The translations under genes and the position numbers were made by a program. The notes below the pieces were generated by a model that worked only from the letters and a program-made list of their open reading frames with translations, had not been told where the DNA came from and ran no database searches. 64,000 nt of DNA from Arthrobacter antioxidans (lineage in GTDB: Bacteria; Actinomycetota; Actinomycetes; Actinomycetales; Micrococcaceae). Positions 57,120 to 64,000 of the stretch are shown here, one piece after another. Positions within the stretch are counted from its first letter, which is position 1, and each line of letters starts with the position of its first letter. Location: the NCBI RefSeq assembly GCF_023100725.1, contig NZ_CP095501.1:806001-870000 (forward strand), given 5' to 3'.

Positions 57120-58729
57120 GGCACCTGCAGGGTGGGGCGGGGCACGTCGGCGAGCGACGGCGCGAGCCAGACCGTGAACTCGGCACCGCCGAGCTCGGAA
57201 CAGTCGACGACGACGTGCCCGGAGCGCCGGCGCGCGATCCGGTCCACGAGCGCGAGGCCGAAGCCGCGGGTCCCGGTCCGGCCGCCGTCCTTCGTCGAGT
57301 ACCCGGAGGAGAAGATGCCGGCGACGTCCTCGGGCGGGACGCCGGGACCGTTGTCGGAGACCGTGATGCGCACGCCGTCGTCGGTCGTGTCGAGGTGTAC
57401 GGAGACCTGCCCCGGACCGCCGTCGGCCACGGCCTCCAGCGCGTTGTCGATCAGGATGCCGAGGATGGTGACCACGTCGGTGGTGCCGTCGGACTCCAGC
57501 GTGGAGGTGTCGTCGATGGACAGGGTGATGCCTTTCTCCGCGGCGATGGTGCTCTTGGTCATGAGCAGGCTCGCGGCGTCCGGGTCCCGGATGCCCGGGG
57601 CGATCGAGCCGGAGACCAGGGACCCGCCGTGCCCGGACCGCTGGATGAAGTCCACGGCCTGCTCGGTGCGGCCGAGCTCCAGCAGGCCGGAGATGGTGTG
57701 CATGCGGTTCGCGAACTCGTGCGCCTGCGCGCGGAGGGCCTGCGTGGCGTCGCGCTCGCCGTCGAGGTCGGTGAGCAGCTGGTAGAGCTCGGTGCGATCG
57801 CGGAGGATCATGACCCGCCCCACGCGGACGCCGTCCACGAGGGCGTCGGAGGTGCGGGCGAGCAGCACGCGCTCCCCGGAGAGCACCGTCTCGTCGGTGT
57901 CCGCGGGGTCGGTGAGGAGCCGGGCGAGGGCGGGTTCCATGACATCCGCGGCGGGGCGGCCCGTGGCGTCGTCGTCGAGACCGAGGAGCCGCTTCGCCTC
58001 GTCGTTGAGGAGCGCGATCCTGTGGTGGGCGTCGACGGCGACCAGGCCCTCGCTGATGCCGTGGATCATGGCGTCGCGCGTCTCGAGGAGGGAGGCGATC
58101 TGCTCGGGTTCGAGGCGGTAGATGCGCCGCCAGACGAGTCGCGAGATCCAGATGGCGCCGGCGGAGCCGACCAGCGCCGCGACGATCAGCCAGGCGAGCA
58201 GGCGGGGGAGGTCCTCGTAGAGGACGGCGTCCAGCTCGGACTCGAGGACACCCACCGAGGCGGTGCCGATGATGTCCCCGGCGGTGGTGCCGTCCTCGTA
58301 CACGGGGACCTTGACGCGCCAGGACTCGCCGAGCGTGCCGGTCTGTGTGCCCACGAAGGTCTTCCCCGAGAGCGGGACGGAGGGATCGGTGGAGACGGCC
58401 TCGCCGATCAGCGCAGGGTTGGGGTGGGAGTACCGGATGCCCTCGGCATCGGTGACGACGACGTAGGTCACCCCCGTGGACTGGCGGATGAGGTCGGCGA
58501 TCGGCTGGATGGTCGCGCTGGGGTCCTCCTGGCCGAACGCCTCGATCACGGAGGGCAGCTGTGCGACGGACTGCGCGACGCCCACCATGCGGTCCTGGTA
58601 CTGCTCCCGGATCTGCAGCCGCTGCATGGTGACGGCGGTGGACCCGGCGACGGCGACGATGACGAGCACGATGGCCAGCTGCAGCAGGAAGAGCTGCGAT
58701 CGAAGAGGCAGCGTCCTGATCATCCCCAT
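57116..58729 (-). CDS. Sensor histidine kinase of the CitA/DcuS family
   Basis: 537 residues. Transmembrane segments at about 12-34 and 178-200 enclose an extracytoplasmic sCache-type domain (TGVTYVVVTDAEGIRYSHPNPALIGE). A PAS domain follows (AMIHGISEGLVAVDAHHRIALLNDEAKRLLGL). The phospho-His is in LRAQAHEFANRMHTISGLLEL, and ATP-binding boxes are IDNALEAV, DNGPGVPPED and GTRGFGLALV. All are the CitA/DcuS order, whose members sense citrate, succinate or related acids directly. ATG 58729 begins MGMIRTLPLRSQ; ATG 58723 is an alternative. It sits 189 bp from divergent tctC. Confidence 0.94.
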   Translation of the reverse strand: MGMIRTLPLRSQLFLLQLAIVLVIVAVAGSTAVTMQRLQIREQYQDRMVGVAQSVAQLPSVIEAFGQEDPSATIQPIADLIRQSTGVTYVVVTDAEGIRYSHPNPALIGEAVSTDPSVPLSGKTFVGTQTGTLGESWRVKVPVYEDGTTAGDIIGTASVGVLESELDAVLYEDLPRLLAWLIVAALVGSAGAIWISRLVWRRIYRLEPEQIASLLETRDAMIHGISEGLVAVDAHHRIALLNDEAKRLLGLDDDATGRPAADVMEPALARLLTDPADTDETVLSGERVLLARTSDALVDGVRVGRVMILRDRTELYQLLTDLDGERDATQALRAQAHEFANRMHTISGLLELGRTEQAVDFIQRSGHGGSLVSGSIAPGIRDPDAASLLMTKSTIAAEKGITLSIDDTSTLESDGTTDVVTILGILIDNALEAVADGGPGQVSVHLDTTDDGVRITVSDNGPGVPPEDVAGIFSSGYSTKDGGRTGTRGFGLALVDRIARRRSGHVVVDCSELGGAEFTVWLAPSLADVPRPTLQVP

Positions 58730-58772
58730 AGTGTGACACGCGCCGTCGCGTCACAATCGTCTGTTTCGCCGA

Positions 58773-58813
58773 GCGGTCGTGACCACAAAGACCACTACGA
58801 GCACTACGACCGC
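58773..58813. promoter_or_regulatory. Repeat array between the two-component genes and tctC
   Basis: CACTACGA occurs twice at a 9-bp period (58793-58800 and 58802-58809), GACCAC is repeated before it, and GCGGTCGT at 58773-58780 is complementary to ACGACCGC at 58806-58813. This is the sort of direct-repeat cluster bound by CitB/DctR-type regulators, in the divergent region of the system it would control. Confidence 0.5.
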
Positions 58814-58918
58814 ATGCTTTACCGCCGCTCGGCGGGGTTCCTAGCCTGAGGTCAGCAGTGGTGACCCGCATCACATCTGGCAGTCCATCCGCAGTACCTC
58901 TCAAGGAAGAGAAGAACC

Positions 58919-59926
58919 ATGACGATCGATCGCACAACGGCGCGCCGTTCGACCCTCACCGCCCTCGCCCTCGCCTCCGCACTCGCCCTCTCGGCCTGCG
59001 GCTCGATGACGGAGAGCACCACCGCCGGGGAGGCGGAAGGAACCATCGAGAAACTCAACATCGTGGTCCCCGCCGACCCCGGGGGAGGGTGGGACCAGAC
59101 GGGCCGGGCCATGGAGACCGACCTCAAGGAGAACGAGCTCGTGGGCAACGCGTCCGTCGTCAACGTCGGCGGCGCCGGCGGCACCAACGGCCTCGCGAAG
59201 CTCGCCACCGAGACGGATCCGAACACCCTCATGGTCATGGGCTACGTCATGGTCGGCGCCGTCGAGACCAACAACGCGGCCAACCGCATCGAGGACACCA
59301 CGCCGATCGCCCGCCTCACCGAGGAGCCCCTCGTGATCGTGGTGCCTGCGGATTCGCCCTACCAGACCGTGCAGGACCTGCTCGACGACATCGAGGCCAA
59401 GGGTCAGGGTGTCTCCATCACGGGTGGCTCGGCCGGCGGCGCGGACCACATCCTCGCCGGTTCCGTCCTGAAGGAAGCCGGCATCGCGCCCGAGAACCTG
59501 AACTACATCCCGTACTCGGGCGGCGGCGAGTCACTCGCCGCCCTGCTCGGCAACAAGGTCAACGTGGGCATCTCCGGCGTGGGGGAGTACGCCGAGCAGG
59601 TGAATGCCGGCAAGCTGCGCGCGCTCGCGGTGTCCGGCGAGGACGCCGCACCCCAGCTGCCCGACACCCCGACCCTCACCGAGGAGGGCATCGACCTCGT
59701 GCTGACCAACTGGCGCGGCGTCGTCGCCCCCGGCACCATCGACGACGCCCAGGCGGAGGCCCTCACGCAGCTCGTCACCGACCTGCACGCCACCGACACC
59801 TGGAAGGCCACCCTCGAGGAGAACAATTGGGCCGACGCGTTCCTGGCGGGCGAGGAGTTCGAGACCTTCCTCGACGAGGACATCGCGAGCGTCAAGACGA
59901 CCCTCACCGACATCGGACTGCTGTAG
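58919..59926 (+). CDS. tctC: Tripartite tricarboxylate transporter binding protein
   Basis: 335-residue lipoprotein. Signal segment LTALALASALALSAC with lipobox LSAC; the mature part opens NIVVPADPGGGWDQTGRAM, the TctC signature, followed by NVGGAGGTNGLAKL and YSGGGESLAALLGNKVNVG. These proteins pick up citrate or related carboxylates for the TctAB membrane pair. Its ATG 58919 has AAGGAAGAG nearby. The gene is first in tctCBA-usp and faces a divergent sensor/regulator pair. Confidence 0.95.
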   Translation: MTIDRTTARRSTLTALALASALALSACGSMTESTTAGEAEGTIEKLNIVVPADPGGGWDQTGRAMETDLKENELVGNASVVNVGGAGGTNGLAKLATETDPNTLMVMGYVMVGAVETNNAANRIEDTTPIARLTEEPLVIVVPADSPYQTVQDLLDDIEAKGQGVSITGGSAGGADHILAGSVLKEAGIAPENLNYIPYSGGGESLAALLGNKVNVGISGVGEYAEQVNAGKLRALAVSGEDAAPQLPDTPTLTEEGIDLVLTNWRGVVAPGTIDDAQAEALTQLVTDLHATDTWKATLEENNWADAFLAGEEFETFLDEDIASVKTTLTDIGLL

Positions 59927-59929
59927 ACC

Positions 59930-60469
59930 ATGAGTACCTCGGTCCAGAACGCCGGGAGCGGCACGGCCGCCGCTCCCGGGAAGCCGATCGGTGAGCTGGT
60001 CTTCGCACTCATCATCGTGAGCATCGGTGTGCTCGGTTTCGTGGCGGGCGCCGGTATCCAGACGCCGCCGTCGGCCAGTGACATCGGGCCACGGGCCTTC
60101 CCGTTCGCCGTCTCCGCGTTGCTCCTCGTGGTCGGGGCGGGCCTGGTGTTCCAGGTGCTCCGCGGTCACCGGGGTGCGGCGGACGAGGGCGAGGACGTGG
60201 ACCTCGAGGCGAAGACCGACTGGCTGACCGTCGGGAAGCTCGCGGGGTTCGTGCTGCTGCACGCCTTCCTGATCGTCCCGCTCGGCTGGCCCCTCGCCGC
60301 CGCGATCCTGTTCTTCGGCGCAGCCTGGTCCCTCGGCGCCCGCCCGTGGTGGCGCAACCTGGTGACCGCCGTCGTCCTGGCCCTGGTGCTGCAGTTCGTC
60401 TTCGCCGGGCTCCTCGGTGTCTCGCTGCCCCCGGGCTTCCTCGAAGGGTTCGGTGTGTTCGGTGGATAA
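59930..60469 (+). CDS. tctB: Tripartite tricarboxylate transporter small membrane protein
   Basis: 179 residues with four hydrophobic segments: [75 protein letters not shown] and a final [30 protein letters not shown] between the first two is the TctB marker. It starts 3 bp after tctC and overlaps tctA by 8 bp. It forms the small subunit of the transporter. Confidence 0.93.
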   Translation: MSTSVQNAGSGTAAAPGKPIGELVFALIIVSIGVLGFVAGAGIQTPPSASDIGPRAFPFAVSALLLVVGAGLVFQVLRGHRGAADEGEDVDLEAKTDWLTVGKLAGFVLLHAFLIVPLGWPLAAAILFFGAAWSLGARPWWRNLVTAVVLALVLQFVFAGLLGVSLPPGFLEGFGVFGG

Positions 60470-62150
60470 CTTCTTCCTGCTGATGGAGGGCTTCGCCACG
60501 GCGATGCAGCCCATCTACCTGCTCTTCGCGCTCGGCGGCGTGCTCGTCGGCACGGCGGTCGGCGTCCTGCCGGGCATCGGCCCGGCCATGACCGTCGCGC
60601 TGCTCATGCCCATCACCTACAGCCTCGAGCCGACGGCGTCGATCATCGTCTTCGCCGGTATCTACTACGGCGGCATGTACGGCGGGTCCACGACCTCGAT
60701 CCTGCTGAACACCCCGGGGGAGTCGTCCTCGATCGTCACGGCGCTCGAGGGCAACAAGATGGCCAAGGCCGGGCGGGGCGCGGCGGCGCTGGCGACGGCG
60801 GCGGTCGGCTCGTTCGTGGCAGGCACCATCGCCACGGTGCTGCTCAGCTTCGTGGCACCGTACGTGGCCGCGTTCGCCGTGCAGATCGGCCCCGTCGAGT
60901 ACGTGGCCCTCATGGTCGTCGCGTTCCTGACGGTCGGTGCGCTCCTCGGATCCTCCGCGTTGCGCGGCCTGGCGTCCCTGGGGCTCGGCCTGTTCATCGC
61001 GCTCGTCGGCTTCGACGCGCTCACCGCCCAGCAGCGGTACACGTTCGGCAGCCCGTTCCTGGCGGACGGGATCGACGTCGTCCTCGTGGCCGTCGCGCTG
61101 TTCGCCGTCGGCGAGGCCCTCTACGTGGCCTCGCGTCTGCGCCACGGACCCATCAAGGTCATCCCGGTCACCGGGGGCTGGACCAGCTGGCTCCGCAAGG
61201 AGGATCTCCGCCGGTCCTGGAAGCCGTGGCTCCGCGGCACCCTGATCGGGTTCCCCGTGGGCACCATCCCTGCGGGCGGCGCCGATGTGGCGACGTTCCT
61301 CTCCTACGCCTCCGAGCGCAAGCTCGCGAAGGGCGAGCACAAGAAGCAGTTCGGCAAGGGTGCCATCGAGGGAGTGGCCGGTCCGGAGGCGGCGAACAAC
61401 GCGGCGGCCGCCGGCGTCCTCGTCCCGCTGCTGACGCTCGGCATCCCGACGACGGCGACCGCCGCCATGATGCTCGTGGCGTTCCAGCGCTACCAGATCC
61501 CGGTGGGGCCGCAGCTCTTCGAGTCCAACAGCACGCTCGTGTGGGCGCTCATCGCGAGCCTCTACGTCGGCAACCTGATGCTGCTGGTGCTGAACCTGCC
61601 GCTCGTTGGCATCTGGGTCAAGATCCTGCAGATCCCGCGGCCCTACCTGTACGCGGGCATCCTGGTGTTCGCGGTGCTGGGTGCGTTCTCGGTGAACTTC
61701 ACGCCGATCGATGTCATCATCCTGCTGATCGTGGGCATCCTCGGGTTCTTCATGCGCCGCTACGGCTATCCGATCGCGCCGATGGTGGTGGGCCTGATCC
61801 TGGGGCCCATCTTCGAGAGCCAGCTGCGGCGCTCGCTCGCGATCTCGCAGGGTGATCCGGTGGCGCTCATCCAGTCACCGGTTGCGGCGACGATCTACGT
61901 GGTCCTGATCGTCATCTTCGCGCTGTCCCTCCTGCTCAAGCGCCGTCAGCGGCAGTTCGAGGCCATGGTGGCTGCCAATGCCGACACGAGCGCCGACACC
62001 GGCGCCGACTCCGGCGTTCATGCCGCAGCCGATTCCGGCGCTCCTTCCGTCGCGCGGGGAAGCGGATCCGAGGCCGGGGTCACGAGCACCGCGCCGCCGA
62101 CCTCCGCGACGCCGGCAGACCAGCCCAACCGAGAGGACACCGACCGATGA
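60462..62150 (+). CDS. tctA: Tripartite tricarboxylate transporter large permease
   Basis: 562-residue permease with about 12 hydrophobic segments. The family motif [20 protein letters not shown] occurs at about 35-55 and [23 protein letters not shown] soon after; [32 protein letters not shown] is the second conserved half. The C-terminal 60 residues are a hydrophilic Asp/Ala/Ser-rich tail of varying repeats ([10 protein letters not shown]). The start is GTG 60462; GTG 60453 is an alternative with AAGGG closer. It overlaps tctB and the universal stress gene (ATGA). Confidence 0.94.
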   Translation: MDNFFLLMEGFATAMQPIYLLFALGGVLVGTAVGVLPGIGPAMTVALLMPITYSLEPTASIIVFAGIYYGGMYGGSTTSILLNTPGESSSIVTALEGNKMAKAGRGAAALATAAVGSFVAGTIATVLLSFVAPYVAAFAVQIGPVEYVALMVVAFLTVGALLGSSALRGLASLGLGLFIALVGFDALTAQQRYTFGSPFLADGIDVVLVAVALFAVGEALYVASRLRHGPIKVIPVTGGWTSWLRKEDLRRSWKPWLRGTLIGFPVGTIPAGGADVATFLSYASERKLAKGEHKKQFGKGAIEGVAGPEAANNAAAAGVLVPLLTLGIPTTATAAMMLVAFQRYQIPVGPQLFESNSTLVWALIASLYVGNLMLLVLNLPLVGIWVKILQIPRPYLYAGILVFAVLGAFSVNFTPIDVIILLIVGILGFFMRRYGYPIAPMVVGLILGPIFESQLRRSLAISQGDPVALIQSPVAATIYVVLIVIFALSLLLKRRQRQFEAMVAANADTSADTGADSGVHAAADSGAPSVARGSGSEAGVTSTAPPTSATPADQPNREDTDR

Positions 62151-62542
62151 GCACGATCGTGGTGGGCTACGTGCCCAACGCCCTGGGGGAGGCTGCCGTT
62201 TCCGCGGCCGTCGAGGAGGCCGGCCGGAGGGAGGCCGACCTCGTGGTCATCAACACCACGCGCGCCGACCGCCTCGTGAACCCGGCCTACGCCGACGACG
62301 AGGACGTCTCGAAGCTCGACGCCCTGCTCCGGGCCACCGGCGTGCCGTTCTCGGTCCGCCACAGTATCTCCGAGGCCACGGCGGCCGAGGAGGTCGTGGA
62401 CACGGCGGAGGAACTGGGCGCCGAGCTGATCGTGATCGGGCTGCGGCACCGGACGCCCGTGGGCAAGCTGATCATGGGCTCGACGGCGCAGACCATCCTG
62501 CTGTCGGCGCGCTGCAACGTCCTGGCGGTGAAGCTGCCCTGA
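62147..62542 (+). CDS. Universal stress protein
   Basis: 131-residue UspA-fold protein. It begins [22 protein letters not shown], and the ATP-type motif [32 protein letters not shown] is complete, matching the G-2x-G-9x-G(S/T) pattern. It is translationally coupled to tctA (ATGA) and ends the operon. Such domains often regulate or accompany carboxylate transporters in actinobacteria. Its stop codon lies within the first unit of a 13-bp tandem repeat. Confidence 0.92.
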   Translation: MSTIVVGYVPNALGEAAVSAAVEEAGRREADLVVINTTRADRLVNPAYADDEDVSKLDALLRATGVPFSVRHSISEATAAEEVVDTAEELGAELIVIGLRHRTPVGKLIMGSTAQTILLSARCNVLAVKLP

Positions 62543-62592
62543 CGGTTGGTTCTGACGGCTGATTTCGACGGTTGATTCCGCCGGCCGATTCT
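62541..62592. repeat. Four degenerate 13-bp tandem repeats
   Basis: Units GACGGTTGGTTCT, GACGGCTGATTTC, GACGGTTGATTCC and GCCGGCCGATTCT follow each other without gaps, starting inside the stop codon of the universal stress gene and ending 7 bp before a terminator hairpin. Confidence 0.7.
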
Positions 62593-62599
62593 GATGACA

Positions 62600-62633
62600 C
62601 GACGACGGCGGGTTGCCCAGCCCGCCGTCGTCG
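62600..62633. terminator. Bidirectional terminator of the tct operon
   Basis: A 13-bp perfect stem (CGACGACGGCGGG and its complement) with an 8-base loop, between the convergent universal stress and DUF2231 genes. Confidence 0.8.
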
Positions 62634-62769
62634 CCTGCCGTCGTGCCTCGGCGGACGTCCGCGTCCGTCGTGCGGCGCTGCCGTTCACGGTGCCGGGGCT
62701 GTCCTCGCTCCTGCCGTGTCCTCTGTGCCGTGTCCTTTGTGCCGTGTCCGTCGCCATGCAACCGGACCC

Positions 62770-63333
62770 TCAGGATCTGTCGGCCGTGCTTCCATCGGTG
62801 GCTGATGCGGTCCGCCGGGCGGTCCCGCGATTGAGAGCGAGATGGCCGCCGAGGAACCCGGATCCTGCCACGATCACGTTCCCGGCGAGTCCAAGGCTCG
62901 TGCCCAGGGCGAAGCGTCCGCGCCTGCGGGCGATCAGCGACCCCAGGAGAAGGAAGACGGCGAGGTCCGTGCCCAGTGCGTGCACTGCAGCGATGCGGCG
63001 TTCCGCTCCTTCCATGCCCGCCCAATCACCGGCGCCCGACAGGGCCGTCGGCACGGCGGCCACCACCCCGGTTCCGACCAGGAGCGTGGCACCGCTGCGG
63101 GACTGTTCCCCGCCGGCCAGATCGAGGATGGATGCACTCAGCCAGCACCCGAGCGTCACGTCGGTGAGCAGCGGATGGATCGAGTGGCCGAGGACGCCGG
63201 TGTGGAACGGGCTGCGCCGTGCCCAGCCGATCAGCGGGCCGTACAGGACCTCCTGCGTGTGTGCCACCTTCTCCGAGAGGGGGCTCACCCCGACGGACCG
63301 GGCGAGGCGTTGCGGAAGCGGCAATCCATTCAC
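62770..63333 (-). CDS. DUF2231 membrane protein
   Basis: 187 residues with four hydrophobic segments. The family stretch TGVLGHSIHPLLTDVTLGCWLSASILDL contains the conserved His pair; the later VPTALSGAGDWAGMEGAERRIAAVHALGTDLAVFLLLGSL and GLAGNVIVAGSGFLGGHLAL match the rest of DUF2231. Function is unknown; some members occur beside redox or haem proteins. ATG 63333. No gene partner is evident: it lies between the tct operon terminator and the partial HNH gene. Confidence 0.85.
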   Translation of the reverse strand: MNGLPLPQRLARSVGVSPLSEKVAHTQEVLYGPLIGWARRSPFHTGVLGHSIHPLLTDVTLGCWLSASILDLAGGEQSRSGATLLVGTGVVAAVPTALSGAGDWAGMEGAERRIAAVHALGTDLAVFLLLGSLIARRRGRFALGTSLGLAGNVIVAGSGFLGGHLALNRGTARRTASATDGSTADRS

Positions 63334-63390
63334 GCTGCAGGACTATAGGCACATTCGACGCCGCGACACAGGGCCGGAAGTCCCACGGCA

Positions 63391-63417
63391 CTGAGGAACT
63401 GAGGAACTGAGGAACTG
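63391..63417. repeat. 8-bp direct repeat, three full copies
   Basis: CTGAGGAA is repeated three times with a fourth partial CTG, in the short space between the DUF2231 and HNH genes. A simple slippage-type repeat with no obvious role. Confidence 0.75.
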
Positions 63418-63467
63418 CTCATCCGACGCGACGGGCCCGTCGGGATGCGGGGTCCACTGCGCGGTCG

Positions 63468-64000
63468 TCACGCGGCGAACGGGGAAAGGATGAAGTCGAT
63501 CACCGAATGCACCGGCCGGGGTGTCCTCCTCGACAGGGACGTTCCAGGCGGGGGCGTTCCCGGTAGGGGTGGCGCTTTCGAGACGTACGCGTGCCCGGTG
63601 GGAGTGCGCCGTTCGATGGCGTGTCGTCCTCCGGGCAGTGGTTGCGACGACCAGCCGAGAGCCTCCTTGACGTAGTTGCAGCTCTCGCACAGTCCCTGCC
63701 CACCATCGGCGCTCGTGGAGCCGGAGAGGCGCCACGGGACGATGTGGTCGGTATGCCGGATCGGCGCGTCACAGTACGGGGTTCGGCAGGTCGCGTCCCT
63801 CGCGGCGATCAGGCGGCGGAGCCCGGGTGGAAAGAGCCGGGCCCGGGAATCCATTGCCACCAGTTCTCCGGTGTCCGGGGCGGTGTAGAGCCGCCGGAGC
63901 CACGCCTGAGCGGCGCGGTCGGAGGTGCTATCGGCCCCGCCGGTACTATCGGCCCCGCCGGTACTACCGGCCCCGCCGGCGCTGCGGCCACTGCCGGCCC
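63468..64000 (-). CDS. DUF222/HNH endonuclease family protein (5' part outside window)
   Basis: 177 codons of the C-terminal part are visible. The run [59 protein letters not shown] and [14 protein letters not shown] is the HNH module with its zinc-type Cys pairs, as found at the end of the large DUF222 family that is abundant in Arthrobacter and relatives. The part before it is a low-complexity linker with an 18-bp tandem repeat. Such genes occur in many copies per genome and are probably mobile; their function is unknown. The start lies beyond the right edge. Confidence 0.88.
   Translation of the reverse strand, partial: AGSGRSAGGAGSTGGADSTGGADSTSDRAAQAWLRRLYTAPDTGELVAMDSRARLFPPGLRRLIAARDATCRTPYCDAPIRHTDHIVPWRLSGSTSADGGQGLCESCNYVKEALGWSSQPLPGGRHAIERRTPTGHAYVSKAPPLPGTPPPGTSLSRRTPRPVHSVIDFILSPFAA
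63929..63982. repeat. 18-bp tandem repeat in the HNH gene
   Basis: Three copies of TATCGGCCCCGCCGGTAC, the third with changes, encode repeating Ser-Thr-Gly-Gly-Ala-Asp units in the linker before the HNH domain. Confidence 0.8.

Noticed and set aside
58780..58813. Short repeats considered as a CRISPR-like array
   Set aside because: Units are 8-9 bp with no spacers of constant length and no cas genes are in the window.

Overview
The window is high-GC DNA with actinobacterial features: many GTG and TTG starts, stop/start overlaps of the GTGA type, a DtxR/IdeR-like iron box, and a DUF222-type HNH nuclease reading off the right end. Gene content (TctCBA with a CitA/DcuS-type kinase, hxlBA, excalibur-domain nuclease, TAXI TRAP transporter) fits a soil Micrococcaceae such as Arthrobacter. 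The genus is an inference. No rRNA, tRNA, CRISPR array or insertion sequence was seen.

1-12.1 kb: one long minus-strand catabolic operon of 11 genes behind a GntR/FCD regulator. Order of transcription: SDR, carboxymuconolactone-decarboxylase-like protein, TAXI binding protein, DUF1850, fused TRAP permease, MFS transporter, DapA-like lyase, atypical SDR, FAH hydrolase, class III CoA-transferase, acyl-CoA dehydrogenase (cut by the window edge). It imports a carboxylic acid and degrades it through CoA thioesters; the substrate is not evident.

12.3-19.4 kb: an accessory stretch with lower gene density, long intergenic spaces and a gene remnant. It holds a PD-(D/E)XK-like protein, an EcsC protein, two secreted nucleases (SNase-like and HNH/excalibur), a flavin-monooxygenase fragment and a DUF6994-like protein.

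19.5-28.2 kb: aldo/keto reductase and divergent MmyB-type regulator; hxlBA (formaldehyde fixation); M20 peptidase-amidase pair; a small NERD / unknown / PH-domain operon; a DEDDh exonuclease.

28.2-34.7 kb: an iron(III) ABC operon (binding protein, permease, ATPase) under a DtxR-like box. Its last gene is an 846-residue fusion of AMP-dependent ligase, acyl-carrier domain and membrane acyltransferase-3. 34.7-37.7 kb: a LolA-like protein with an ABC-2 exporter. 37.9-41.5 kb: GlsB-type and PGPGW membrane proteins, a ScyD/ScyE-like protein and an XRE/TPR regulator.

41.6-44.8 kb: a tightly coupled operon of acyl-CoA-dehydrogenase-like protein, PIG-L deacetylase fused to a NodS-like methyltransferase, and a family 2 glycosyltransferase. 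44.9-47.0 kb: small conserved protein and two dehydrogenases. 47.1-53.3 kb: ROK regulator divergent from a sugar ABC importer and GH13 glucosidase. 53.4-56.1 kb: DUF1992 protein and a cellulose-synthase-like glycosyltransferase. 56.4-62.5 kb: two-component system divergent from tctCBA and a universal stress protein. 62.8-64 kb: DUF2231 protein and a partial DUF222/HNH gene.
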